The position numbers and the translations under genes were made by a program. From Streptomyces hokutonensis (GTDB lineage Bacteria > Actinomycetota > Actinomycetes > Streptomycetales > Streptomycetaceae): a stretch of 62,624 nt of DNA. Below, in pieces: positions 33,878 through 41,921 of the stretch. The stretch covers positions 1-62,624 of the forward strand of contig NZ_BARG01000072.1 in assembly GCF_000376565.1 (NCBI RefSeq), in the 5' to 3' direction. How positions within the stretch are numbered: the stretch's first letter is position 1; each line of letters opens with the position of its first letter. Below the pieces are notes generated by a model. That model was given only the letters and a program-made list of their open reading frames with translations. It did not search any database and was not told the DNA's origin.

Positions 33878-34732
33878 GTGAGCACGGACTACCAACAGGC
33901 CCGCGAAGCCCTCGGCGCGCGACTGCGCGACCTCCGGCTGACCGGGCCCGCAGGACGGCTCACCGGCCCCCAACTCGCCGGGCGCCTCAGCTGGCCCCAC
34001 TCGAAGGTCTACAAGCTGGAGAACGGCCGCCAGACCGCCACCCCGGACGACCTCCGGGCGTGGGCCGAGGCCGTCGGGCAGCCCGCCGTCTTCGCCGAAC
34101 TCGACGCCCGACTCAAGGGGTTCGAGTCCCACATCCGATCCTGGCGCCGCCAGCTCGCCGCCGGCCACCGCCCTGTACAGGACGTGTGGAACCTCGAGGT
34201 CGACCGCTCCCAGGTCATCTACGCCTGGGAAGAGTCCGTCATCCCCGGCATGCTCCAGACCGCCGACTACGCCCGCGCCATGTTCCAGCGGTACACCGAC
34301 CTGTACAGCTCCGTACGGGACACCGAAGAAGCCGTCCGCACTCGCATCCTGCGCCAGCAGTGGCTACACCACGGCGGCCACACCTTCCACGCCCTGGTGT
34401 GGGAGGCGGCCCTTCACGCCCTGATCTGCGCTCCCTCGGTCCTCACCGCGCAGCTCGACCGCCTCGCGGGCATGGTCGGGATGGACACCGTGGAGTTGGG
34501 AGTCGTCCCGCTCGGGGCGTCGCTGAAAATCCCCACAGCGAACGGGTTCTGGATCCTGGACGACCGGCTCGTGATCGCCGAGGACTGGCACGCCGAGATC
34601 TGGCTCGACGACGCCGACAGCGTGGCCACCTACATGAAGGTGTGGGACACACTGCGCGAGTCCGCGGTCTACGGGGCGGACGCACAGAACCTGATCAGCA
34701 AGGTGCAGCGGATGGTACGTCCACGGGCGTGA
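33878..34732 (+). CDS. Scr1-type HTH regulator with DUF5753 domain
   Basis: 284 residues from GTG 33878, 10 bases after the DUF6879 stop. The XRE HTH (ALGARLRDLRLTGPAGRLTG, LAGRLSWPHSKVYKLENGRQ) occupies about 10-65. The DUF5753 sensor-like domain occupies about 100-275 (ESVIPGMLQTADYARAMF, VPLGASLKIPTANGFWILDD). Such proteins form the very large Streptomyces family of BldB/WhiJ-linked or TA-like regulators, each usually paired with a small partner, here the DUF6879 protein. Confidence 0.85.
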   Translation: MSTDYQQAREALGARLRDLRLTGPAGRLTGPQLAGRLSWPHSKVYKLENGRQTATPDDLRAWAEAVGQPAVFAELDARLKGFESHIRSWRRQLAAGHRPVQDVWNLEVDRSQVIYAWEESVIPGMLQTADYARAMFQRYTDLYSSVRDTEEAVRTRILRQQWLHHGGHTFHALVWEAALHALICAPSVLTAQLDRLAGMVGMDTVELGVVPLGASLKIPTANGFWILDDRLVIAEDWHAEIWLDDADSVATYMKVWDTLRESAVYGADAQNLISKVQRMVRPRA

Positions 34733-34804
34733 CGTCTTGGGAGCCGCGGACGGCCCGGACGGGGTCGCAGCCTGTGATCGTGGGGCGCCTGGCGAGCCGA
34801 CAGC

Positions 34805-35317
34805 TCAACCGGTCTTCTTCCAGGGTTTGCAGCCAGTGGTGGTGAACGCCTTGTCCGAGGCGGAGATCGTGACGGTCGTCCGGCCGCTGGTCGCGTTGTT
34901 CGCGATGATGTCCTTCACCTCGCCCGACGTGCTGGACAGCCGCGCCCAGTAGCAGCTCGTGATCAGACCGCCCTGCGGGCCCTTGGTGCTGTAGGTGCCG
35001 GGCTTGATGTCGCTGCCCACCACGTACGTGCCGTCGCCCGGGATGCCGTCGGCGGGAACCTTGTCCACGGCGGGCGAGCCGGTGGCGCGGACGGTCTGGA
35101 GGGCAGTTGTGGTCGCGGTGACCGTCGCCGAGGGGGAGGCCTTGTCGGCGTTGGGGTTTCCCGTGAGGCCGATCAGCACCCCGATGAAGAGACCGATGAC
35201 GGCCGCGCCGGCGTGAGTGAGGAAGCGCCTCCAGGAGCGCGGGAGCCGGGATATGTCGCGATGGCCCTGGGAGTGCAGCGGCCCTTCTGGAGGGCCTGGC
35301 GGGGTCCGGCTGTCCAT
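34805..35317 (-). CDS. Membrane-anchored extracellular protein
   Basis: 170 residues from ATG 35317; a longer upstream frame lacks a better site. One transmembrane segment (residues about 40-60, AAVIGLFIGVLIGLTG) follows a basic cytoplasmic part. Outside is a Thr/Ala-rich linker and a compact domain with a GTYVVGSDIKPGTYSTKG beta hairpin and a CYWARLSS motif, plus a second Cys near the end, suggesting one disulfide. This domain is common on Streptomyces surface proteins; its ligand is unknown. Confidence 0.7.
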   Translation of the reverse strand: MDSRTPPGPPEGPLHSQGHRDISRLPRSWRRFLTHAGAAVIGLFIGVLIGLTGNPNADKASPSATVTATTTALQTVRATGSPAVDKVPADGIPGDGTYVVGSDIKPGTYSTKGPQGGLITSCYWARLSSTSGEVKDIIANNATSGRTTVTISASDKAFTTTGCKPWKKTG

Positions 35318-35393
35318 GGCTTCAGCGTGCGCCCGCCCGCTGCTGCCCGCACGCCGGGCCCAGGGGGAAGGGGCGCGCGGAGCGCACACGAAC

Positions 35394-35430
35394 GGCCCCC
35401 TGCCTGGTCGTGGTGACCGTGCAGGGGGCC
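35394..35430 (-). terminator. Hairpin terminator
   Basis: GGCCCCCTGC and GCAGGGGGCC form perfect 10-bp arms with a 17-base loop. It separates the HEPN-motif gene from the membrane protein gene. Confidence 0.6.
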
Positions 35431-35554
35431 GAACTGCTTACGCTACCGGGAGGGTGTGACAACGAGGCATTGGTCTCAGCCCTGACTGTCGTCGATCTCA
35501 TCTGCACTGCGGCCTGCCCGTGGCAGAGACTCGGCAGGAGCCGGGCCGGGCCGG

Positions 35555-36091
35555 CTATTCAGGCACAAGGACTCCGTTGACCATCTGTCCAGGGGCAGGC
35601 GGCGGGATCTTCTGCATGCCCGGCATCTGGGCGGAGCGTGCGTTCCAGCCCGCTCGGAACATGTCGTTCTGCAACAGCGCCACCTCATCGGCCAGCGCCT
35701 CCATCTCCTCGATGGAGACGGCGGAGGTGTGATAGCCCAGGTTCTTCCTGATGGGGTTCATCGCTTCGATGCCAACGCCGTTTTCAGTCGGCGCATAGAG
35801 CGCGTGCACGATCGTGTTGCGACGTTTGCGGAACGTGTCTGCGCGGGTGAGGCAGGACTCGATCTCAGCGATGTCTTCCGAAGGGATGTGTCCCACGGTG
35901 AGGGCCAGCCTGCAGAACTCCAGCAGCTGGCTGGTGTTGGCCGCGTTCGCGTACATGATCAGCGTCGGTTCGATGGTGATCGCGCCGAGCAGGTGGCGCA
36001 AGCTGAAGTCGAGTTCCCCACCAGCAAGCGTTATGCGGCCGACAGCTTCCAGGAAGGGGTTCCGCTCCCGGGGAGCGGCGTCGTTGGTCAT
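35555..36091 (-). CDS. HEPN-motif protein
   Basis: 178 residues from ATG 36091. The first two thirds are helical, with LAGGELDFSLRHLLGAI near the N terminus and FRKRRNTIVHALY near residue 88. The RNTIVH hexapeptide fits the HEPN ribonuclease signature (R, usually followed by N, then His four residues later). The C-terminal 35 residues are Pro-rich. HEPN proteins in mobile elements often cleave RNA as toxins or anti-phage effectors. No antitoxin partner (nucleotidyltransferase) is adjacent, so the function is open. Confidence 0.62.
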   Translation of the reverse strand: MTNDAAPRERNPFLEAVGRITLAGGELDFSLRHLLGAITIEPTLIMYANAANTSQLLEFCRLALTVGHIPSEDIAEIESCLTRADTFRKRRNTIVHALYAPTENGVGIEAMNPIRKNLGYHTSAVSIEEMEALADEVALLQNDMFRAGWNARSAQMPGMQKIPPPAPGQMVNGVLVPE

Positions 36092-36178
36092 GGCCGGGAT
36101 GGTACGGCGGCAGGCCAGGGCAATGCCTCCGATTTTGTACTACTACGAGACAAGCCTTCACCGCAGCGAGGCCGTACG

Positions 36179-36403
36179 TCAGCGGCTGCCTGCCGCGTGG
36201 GTACGTCGCCACGAGTTGTGTGCGCGCCGCCCGAGCCGGAGCCGGAGCTTCTTCCCGCGGCAGCGCGGGCACGTCCGTGTCTTCCGGAAGCGCTCGATCT
36301 CGCCGGTGCCGCGGCAGCGCCGGCACGGGCCGAACGGCCGTAGCGCGCACAACACTGCGTAGCCGCCGAGCCAGGCGACGACGGCCGCCATCGCAACCCA
36401 CAT
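36179..36403 (-). CDS. Small membrane protein with zinc-ribbon motif
   Basis: 74 residues. One N-terminal membrane segment (WVAMAAVVAWLGGYAVLCAL) is followed by CRRCRGTGEIERF and CPRCRGKK, a DnaJ-like CxxCxGxG zinc ribbon, and then a basic tail. Small proteins of this build recur in Streptomyces ICEs near the transfer genes. Function is unknown. Confidence 0.7.
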   Translation of the reverse strand: MWVAMAAVVAWLGGYAVLCALRPFGPCRRCRGTGEIERFRKTRTCPRCRGKKLRLRLGRRAHNSWRRTHAAGSR

Positions 36404-36454
36404 GACGTGTTCTCCCCCTCGAATCGCGGGTGTTTCCCGTTTCCCCGGGTCCTG

Positions 36455-36541
36455 CTGCTAGGCGCTAGGTAACAGGTCAAGGGCATGTTGTGGTGCTAGC
36501 GGGAGTGCTAGGCCTAGCAGCAGGGCGTGCTAGGCCTAGCA
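36455..36541. repeat. CTAG palindrome cluster (candidate clt)
   Basis: Two perfect copies of TGCTAGGCCTAGCA (36506-36519, 36528-36541) start 22 bases apart. Further GCTAG motifs lie at about 36457, 36464 and 36495. CTAG is otherwise rare in Streptomyces DNA. The cluster begins 13 bases beyond the traB stop, where the cis-acting transfer locus of Streptomyces plasmids is often found. Confidence 0.6.
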
Positions 36542-36553
36542 CCCGTGCTCGGA

Positions 36554-38647
36554 CTACGCCGCGGCCCGGTCGGCGTCACGGCGTGTGATCGCGGCGAGGA
36601 CGTCGGCGCGCTTGATGCCGCGCTTCGTGGTGCCCTTGCCGTCCTCGCCGGCCGCCCACACGTCCACCGTGGCGATACCCCAGGGCTTCAGCGCGGGCGC
36701 GACGCTGGCGGTGGTCCACGCGCCGTAGACGTCCGGCCAGGCCTCGGCCAGCCGGGCGGCGATCCGCTCGCACCACAGCTGTTCCTCGTCCTCGCGGAAC
36801 ACCTTGGCGACGTCGCCGAGGACGTCCATCCCGCGGCTCTCGCTGGGGCTCTGGCCGATGGCGTGCCCGGTCACGTTGCCGTACGCCTCGCGCAGCTGGC
36901 GGGCGCGCACGACGACCAGCTCGGCCGCCGTGCCGTCGACGAACGCGGACGCCACGATGACCGGGTCGTCGCCCTCGCCCGCCATCCAGCAGATACCGCG
37001 GTCGGAGCGGCTGAACATGGTGGCCCGGATGCCGGCCTTGTAGGCGCCGGTGCCGAGGACCATGTCGTTGGCGGTGTGGCCCATCACCTTCAGGCAGAAC
37101 CGCAGCACGGCGTTCGCGCTGATGCCGGACGGCAGGCTCTTGGCGTCCGGGCGCTGGGTAGCGAACATGCCGATGATGCCGAGGGCGGGGCCGCGCTTGG
37201 CGATGTCCGTGCAGATGGACTCCAGCTCGGCCCCGTACTTCTCGTGCTCGAAGGGGACCTGGCACTCGTCGAACCCGACGACGATCGGGTGCAGGCCGAG
37301 GCTGCGGTCGTTGGCCAGGGCCGGGGTCACCTTCGACTCAGGGCAGCGGGACTTGGGCAGGGACCGGATCACCTTCGCCCGCCGGCGCAGTTCCTCCTTC
37401 AACTCCCGCATGGCGTGCAGGACGTAGAGGAGGTCCTCGTCGTCTTCGCCGGACCGGTAGCGGTGGCAGACGGGCTCGAGGGGGCCGAGGTCGCCGGTGC
37501 CCTTGAAGTCGAACGCGTACAGCGCGGCGCGCGGGTCGAGAGCGGCGATGAGCAGGAGCAGCCGCAGGAGGAACGTCTTGCCCATCCTGGGGATGGAGCC
37601 GATGACGACGGAGGCGAACATCAGGGTGACGACGATGTCCCGCATGCGCTGGTCGTTGCCGAACACGACGGGCTTGAAGAGGTCGACCTCGCCCTCGCGT
37701 AGGAGCGGCCACGGGGGCTTGGTGGTCTCGTTCATGGGCTTGTCGCCCACCCACAGGATCAGCCGGCCCTCGTGCTCGTCGGGGTCGCCGGACGGCCACA
37801 CGCAGCCGAGCTTGCGGCGCAGGCCGGAGGCGAGGGCCTGGCGCTCTTCCATGACGTCCTCGGGGACCACGCCGTACGGCAGATCGAGATCGGCGCGGTA
37901 GCCGGGCCCGTCGCGGGTGATCTCCGAGGTGAAGCGCATGCCGTTCATGTCGCCGCCCTTCTTGATGGCGGCCGTGATCTTCGGGTTGCCGATCGAGTCG
38001 AGGGCGCGCAGCACGATCGTCCCGGTGAGCTTCTGCAACTCCGTGCGCATCACGGCGGGGCCGATGACCGGGGCGTCGGGCTGCTGGCCGAAGTAGCCGA
38101 GGGTCAGCACGCCGCCGGCCGCGAACGCGTACAGGAAGCCCGGGGCCATGACGTACAGCCACAGGGCGAAGCCGAAGCCGAACACGCAGGCCACGACGGT
38201 CACCAGGCCGCGCAGGCGGACGCGTCCGGCGCGCAGCCGGGCGAGGGTGAGGTATTCGGTGACGTCCTCGGTGCGCACGGCGTAGTCGCGAAGTGGGGCG
38301 GCCTCGCGGTCCCAGAGCCACCGGTTGGTGTCGGCGACCAGGCGGGCGGCGCCGCGCGGCGCCATCATCGTCAGCTGCGCGGCGTACCAGGGGGCGCGCA
38401 GGCCGTGGTAGGCGGTGGCGTACCAGGCGTGTCCGGCGGCCCGCTCGACGGTCGCGAGCAGGTCGCGGCGGGAGCGCAGCCACGGGGCGATGATCGGGCG
38501 GCGCTTCTCCGTGGTCACGCCGGGGTCGGGGAGCTTGGGGTTGTCGACGGGGACCGGCGCGGGCGGGGCCTCGGCCGCGGAGGTCTCGGGTTCGGGCGGC
38601 AGGGTGTCGGTGGGCGTCGTGTTGGCGGGGGCGATGGTGTCCGTCAT
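36554..38647 (-). CDS. traB: TraB/FtsK-type conjugative DNA translocase
   Basis: 697 residues from ATG 38647. The N-terminal 220 residues include two or three membrane segments (GLVTVVACVFGFGFALWLY, FLYAFAAGGVLTLGYF). The RecA-like motor has Walker A in IGSIPRMGKTF (about residue 350) and Walker B in HPIVVGFDECQ (about 460). The C-terminal winged helix (GTTKRGIKRADVLAAI) is where TraB proteins read their target repeats. A single hexameric translocase of this kind moves double-stranded DNA between Streptomyces hyphae. It lies in a leftward run of twelve genes beginning at 42789. Confidence 0.93.
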   Translation of the reverse strand: MTDTIAPANTTPTDTLPPEPETSAAEAPPAPVPVDNPKLPDPGVTTEKRRPIIAPWLRSRRDLLATVERAAGHAWYATAYHGLRAPWYAAQLTMMAPRGAARLVADTNRWLWDREAAPLRDYAVRTEDVTEYLTLARLRAGRVRLRGLVTVVACVFGFGFALWLYVMAPGFLYAFAAGGVLTLGYFGQQPDAPVIGPAVMRTELQKLTGTIVLRALDSIGNPKITAAIKKGGDMNGMRFTSEITRDGPGYRADLDLPYGVVPEDVMEERQALASGLRRKLGCVWPSGDPDEHEGRLILWVGDKPMNETTKPPWPLLREGEVDLFKPVVFGNDQRMRDIVVTLMFASVVIGSIPRMGKTFLLRLLLLIAALDPRAALYAFDFKGTGDLGPLEPVCHRYRSGEDDEDLLYVLHAMRELKEELRRRAKVIRSLPKSRCPESKVTPALANDRSLGLHPIVVGFDECQVPFEHEKYGAELESICTDIAKRGPALGIIGMFATQRPDAKSLPSGISANAVLRFCLKVMGHTANDMVLGTGAYKAGIRATMFSRSDRGICWMAGEGDDPVIVASAFVDGTAAELVVVRARQLREAYGNVTGHAIGQSPSESRGMDVLGDVAKVFREDEEQLWCERIAARLAEAWPDVYGAWTTASVAPALKPWGIATVDVWAAGEDGKGTTKRGIKRADVLAAITRRDADRAAA

Positions 38648-38735
38648 GCTGGGCTCTTCCTGCTCCTTGTACGGGTTGCGGGAGGCCCGGGGCGGCCGGT
38701 CGTCCGGCCAAGGTGACGGCCGCCCCGGGGCGTGG

Positions 38736-38912
38736 CTACTTGCCGTTTTTGCGGCGGCGGGCGGTGTCCTCGACGCGTTCGACCTTGCGTTTCAGGTCGC
38801 TGATGTCGACCTTGTCTCCGGCCAGGCCGCGCTTTGCCATCCGGACGTGCAGGAAGGCGAGTTGGGCTTTTTCGCCGCCGGTGAAATCGGACAGCTTCAG
38901 GTCATCGGCCAT
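38736..38912 (-). CDS. Small charged helical protein
   Basis: 58 residues from ATG 38912, too short for many gene callers. The sequence (MADDLKLSDFTGGEKAQLAF, then DKVDISDLKRKVERVED) is helical and charged. It lies 88 bases upstream of traB and two bases from the preceding gene, in the transfer operon. Function is unknown. Confidence 0.6.
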   Translation of the reverse strand: MADDLKLSDFTGGEKAQLAFLHVRMAKRGLAGDKVDISDLKRKVERVEDTARRRKNGK

Positions 38913-38913
38913 G

Positions 38914-39081
38914 TCAGCGCCCGCCCTTCCGGCTGGCCTTGTCCTTGTGGTCGTCGCCCATCTGCTGGGCCCTAGAGGAGCTGTCGGTCTCGTAGCCGCG
39001 GGCCCCGCAGCTGCACCGGTACTGGTACTTGCGGCCTCCGCGGGCGGGCCAGACGGAGACGCTGTGTTTGGTGACGGGCAT
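38914..39081 (-). CDS. Small CxC zinc-binding-like protein
   Basis: 55 residues from ATG 39081, with GGAGAACCCCC upstream. It has an N-terminal beta pair (KHSVSVWPARGGRKYQYRCSCGARGYE) with Cys-x-Cys and a Lys/Arg/Ser-rich tail. Proteins of this type accompany traB in actinomycete elements; a DNA- or RNA-binding role is plausible but not shown. Confidence 0.6.
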   Translation of the reverse strand: MPVTKHSVSVWPARGGRKYQYRCSCGARGYETDSSSRAQQMGDDHKDKASRKGGR

Positions 39082-39095
39082 GGGGGTTCTCCTGG

Positions 39096-39269
39096 TCAGC
39101 GGCGGTTGTCGAGCTCGGTCAGCTCGGTGTTCATCTGGTCGTGGAGCGCGTCGTGCAGTGCCTTGTCCTGCGGGCTGGCCATCGGGTCGGCGGCGATCTG
39201 CCGGGCGAGCGCGGCTTCGGCGGCGAGTGCGCCCTGGATCTGCTCGGTGGTGCGGGTGTCGCGGCACAT
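39096..39269 (-). CDS. Small helical protein
   Basis: 57 residues from ATG 39269. A short N-terminal part with one Cys precedes an Ala-rich helix (IQGALAAEAALARQIAADP) and an acidic/His helix. It lies 14 bases upstream of the next gene in the transfer operon. No family is recognised. Confidence 0.55.
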   Translation of the reverse strand: MCRDTRTTEQIQGALAAEAALARQIAADPMASPQDKALHDALHDQMNTELTELDNRR

Positions 39270-39280
39270 GACGGGGATTC

Positions 39281-39736
39281 CTACTGCTGGTTGCGGACGT
39301 CGGACCGTCCGAACCACTTCTGGTGGACGTGGGTGTGCTGCTCGACGCGGACGGCCCGGCCGCCTGTGACGAGGGCGCGGGTTCCGGCGATGGCGAGGAA
39401 GAGCAGCAGGGCGCCCATGCCGGTCAGGCTGGAGACGAACTGGCTGGCGCCGACGAGGAACTTGCCGGCGCCCCACAGGGCGACGCCGGAGCCGACCCCG
39501 CCGGCGAGGAGCCGCTGAGCGGTCGGGTCGAGGACGGGCTGCGGGCTCAGGTCGCGCGCCGGCGCGGCCTGTACGGGGGCGGGAGCCTGGGACTTGCGGA
39601 CGGGCACCATGCCGCCGTACGCGCCGGGCACCCAAACGACCGGGTCCCGCTCGTCGTACAGCTCCACGGGCCCGGTGCGGGGCAGCTGGTCGGCCTCGCT
39701 GACGTACCTCTGGTACTGCTCGGGAAGGTCGCTCAC
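39281..39736 (-). CDS. Spd-like membrane protein
   Basis: 151 residues. GTG 39736 was chosen because it overlaps the preceding stop as GTGA; GTG 39745 is also in frame. The N-terminal half is soluble (LPEQYQRYVSEADQLPRTG). The C-terminal half has two membrane segments (LLAGGVGSGVALWGAGKFLV, GMGALLLFLAIAGTRALV). Size, topology and position match the SpdB2-type spread proteins that help plasmid spread along the mycelium. Confidence 0.7.
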   Translation of the reverse strand: MSDLPEQYQRYVSEADQLPRTGPVELYDERDPVVWVPGAYGGMVPVRKSQAPAPVQAAPARDLSPQPVLDPTAQRLLAGGVGSGVALWGAGKFLVGASQFVSSLTGMGALLLFLAIAGTRALVTGGRAVRVEQHTHVHQKWFGRSDVRNQQ

Positions 39737-39909
39737 CGGGCCCACCGGCGGACGCGGGGCGAGCGGAGGCCGACGATCAGGCCGAGGCCGAACGCCACGA
39801 CCACGGGCTTGGACAGGATCGCCGCGACGATGGCGATGACGACCGCGAGGGCGGCCGGAAAGGCGAGCAGGAGCCCGAGGAGGGCGCCGAGGATGAGCCA
39901 GCGCATCAT
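39733..39909 (-). CDS. Small hydrophobic Spd-like protein
   Basis: 58 residues from ATG 39909. Almost entirely hydrophobic: MMRWLILGALLGLLLAFPAA then VVIAIVAAILSKPVVVAFG, two membrane helices with a basic tail (SPRVRRWAR). It overlaps the next gene by GTGA and the preceding gene's ATGA-like end. Very small Spd proteins of this sort are a hallmark of Streptomyces transfer operons. Confidence 0.68.
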   Translation of the reverse strand: MMRWLILGALLGLLLAFPAALAVVIAIVAAILSKPVVVAFGLGLIVGLRSPRVRRWAR

Positions 39910-41036
39910 GCGTAGCCGCCTTCCATGGGGTTGGCCGGGGGCTCCGGCTCGGTCTTCTTCGCTGCCCTCGAGAGGGCGGTACGGACGTAGGGCTCGGTCA
40001 CGATCAGGCGGCGGTGACGCTCGACGTGCTCGACGATCTCCCGCGGTTTCGCATCCGGTCCGAGGGTGGATGCGGCTTCGATCACCGCGGCCTCGAGCGT
40101 GACCGGCGCCAACTCGCCGATGGGCGGGTTGACCTGTTGATGCGCGGGCGCATCAGGGCGGTCGACGGTGTACTCCGGGGGCTGTTGGCCGAGGACCAGG
40201 GCAACGGCAACGGCGTCCACCGGCACGCCGTAGGTGCCGAGGAGATGCGCGAGTTCGGCCGGGGGTGCATCAGGTCGCGCATCGTGGGCGAGACGGATAG
40301 CGTCGGCCGGGTCCATGTCGGCGAACTCGGCCCTCAGTCTCTCCGTCGCGGAGGCCTGCCTCGGCTGCATGGTCGGCTGCGCCGCGGACGCCGCGGACGT
40401 GGCTCCGTACATCCCGGCGAGGGCCGCATCGGCTCCCTCGCGGACGCGGACGCGCTGGACGTCGACCAGGCCGGCGCCGAGCTCCGTGTCGCCGACACCG
40501 ACGTACTTCGCGAGGCGCCAGTAGCGGCGGACCGCACTGTCCTGCTTGCGCTTGTCGGGGTGCCCGTCGGCGACGGCCCGGTTGAACGCCAGCTGCCGGG
40601 CGGCGTCCGCGTTGCGGCGCATCACCTCGGCGTCCACGCCGGTCGTGTAGACGACGATGGAGCGGGCGATGAAGCCGAGGCCCTCGGCGGCCCCGGACAT
40701 GGCGAGCGGGGTGACCGCGTACACGGCGGCCTCGCGCGGGTTGTCGGCGATGGCCACGCCGATGCAGGCGGCGGACAGCGGGGCCAGCCACATCCCGCCC
40801 CGTACGACGGCCGGGGCGGACATGCCCAGCATGGTGCGGCCGAGGAGGACCAGGGCCAGGATCAGCGTCAGCCCTTCCCCTGCGGCGACGACGCCGGCCG
40901 CGGTGGCCTGCCGGTGGAACGCAGCGACAGCGTTGGAGTAGGTGCCCCACGCGCCGAAGCCTCCGACGACGGCCATCGCCACGGCCGCCGCGCCGAGCAC
41001 GACGGTCTGCCCCTGGGTGAGTTCTCTGGTGGTCAT
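39906..41036 (-). CDS. spdB: SpdB-type membrane protein
   Basis: 376 residues. The N-terminal 125 residues hold four membrane segments (VLGAAAVAMAVVGGFGAWG, LTLILALVLLGRTML, MWLAPLSAACIGVAIA, AVYAVTPLAMSGAAEGLGF). The remaining cytoplasmic part is long, with a Gln/Ala linker and a winged-helix-like end (LGPDAKPREIVEHVERHRR, VRTALSRAAKKTE). This layout is that of SpdB/DUF2637-type spread proteins, thought to form septal cross-wall channels with TraB. It is coupled to the genes on both sides. Confidence 0.78.
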   Translation of the reverse strand: MTTRELTQGQTVVLGAAAVAMAVVGGFGAWGTYSNAVAAFHRQATAAGVVAAGEGLTLILALVLLGRTMLGMSAPAVVRGGMWLAPLSAACIGVAIADNPREAAVYAVTPLAMSGAAEGLGFIARSIVVYTTGVDAEVMRRNADAARQLAFNRAVADGHPDKRKQDSAVRRYWRLAKYVGVGDTELGAGLVDVQRVRVREGADAALAGMYGATSAASAAQPTMQPRQASATERLRAEFADMDPADAIRLAHDARPDAPPAELAHLLGTYGVPVDAVAVALVLGQQPPEYTVDRPDAPAHQQVNPPIGELAPVTLEAAVIEAASTLGPDAKPREIVEHVERHRRLIVTEPYVRTALSRAAKKTEPEPPANPMEGGYA

Positions 41037-41230
41037 GTCTCGCCGACCTCCGGGGCGGCGGCGCGCACAGCGCGGTGCGCGGCAAGGGTCATGCCCTCGC
41101 GGTCATCAGCACGGCGCGCGATGACGAGGGCCTCAAAGAGCTGGTCAATGGGCGGGAGCAGCCGGGCCGACCGGCACACCGCATGGATCGCGGCGCGCTC
41201 GGTCGGCCGGCGGATGTGGCGGGCCGTCAC
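41033..41230 (-). CDS. Small hypothetical protein of transfer operon
   Basis: 65 residues, coupled to spdB by a 4-base overlap. It is Arg/Ala-rich and helical (ERAAIHAVCRSARLLPPIDQLFEAL). No family is recognised. Confidence 0.6.
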   Translation of the reverse strand: MTARHIRRPTERAAIHAVCRSARLLPPIDQLFEALVIARRADDREGMTLAAHRAVRAAAPEVGET

Positions 41231-41601
41231 GGGGTGGCCCCGCTCACGCCGCGCAGCTGCGCGGCGAGGCTGCGCAGGGTCGCCGCGTGGTCGGTGAGCG
41301 CGGTGGCCATGGCCTCGAGGCCGTCGGCGTCGGCTGGGTACCAGTCGGCGCCGATCTCGACGTTCACGAACACGGCCCGGCCCGGGGCGTATTCGGTGTA
41401 GGGGCGCTGTTCCAGGCCTGCGGTGAGCACGGTGGCGGGGCCGCGGCTGGTGGGCAGCGTCATCGTGTGCTCAGGGCCTTCGTGGCCGATGTCCGCGCGG
41501 AACTCGTCGTCCTGGCCCTCGTGCCCCTGGCACCACGGCGGGCAGACGACGGTGACCGGGCCGTGGTCGGCCGTACGGATCGTCACCTCGCGCCGCGTCA
41601 C
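41227..41601 (-). CDS. DUF6907-type protein
   Basis: 124 residues from GTG 41601, which overlaps the preceding stop (GTGA). The VTVVCPPWCQGHEGQDDE segment gives the CPPWC-x-H-x3-D pattern of the DUF6907 group, probably zinc-binding. The remaining part is an alpha/beta fold (GRAVFVNVEIGADWYP). These proteins are frequent on Streptomyces elements; function unknown. Confidence 0.72.
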   Translation of the reverse strand: MTRREVTIRTADHGPVTVVCPPWCQGHEGQDDEFRADIGHEGPEHTMTLPTSRGPATVLTAGLEQRPYTEYAPGRAVFVNVEIGADWYPADADGLEAMATALTDHAATLRSLAAQLRGVSGATP

Positions 41602-41921
41602 CGCCCGTCCTCCTCTCCGGTGTCGGGAACGGGAAGGCCGGCGGACTGCAGGAGCGCGCGGGCCGCCTGCCGTTCGGCGCGGGACTCGCCGGGGTCCCCG
41701 GCGACGATCCAGGCCTCGGCCTGCTCGAGCGTCATGCCGGTCGACGTGAACTCCACACGCAGGCGGAGGCGGACGGTGCCCAGGTCGGCCTCGTGCTGCC
41801 AGCCGTGGCCGTCCAGGGCCTCGGGGGTGCCGAGCTCGGGGAGCTGGGCACGGATGTCCTCGATGTGGGCGCCGGCCAGGAGGCCCATCAGCTCGTCCGG
41901 GGAGAGGGAGAGCGCGCTCAC
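41598..41921 (-). CDS. Hypothetical protein of transfer operon
   Basis: 107 residues from GTG 41921. It has an N-terminal helical part (LSPDELMGLLAGAHIEDIRAQL), a middle beta strand pair (GTVRLRLRVEFTSTGMTL) and a helical tail. Four-base overlaps couple it to both neighbours. No family is recognised. Confidence 0.6.
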   Translation of the reverse strand: MSALSLSPDELMGLLAGAHIEDIRAQLPELGTPEALDGHGWQHEADLGTVRLRLRVEFTSTGMTLEQAEAWIVAGDPGESRAERQAARALLQSAGLPVPDTGEEDGR

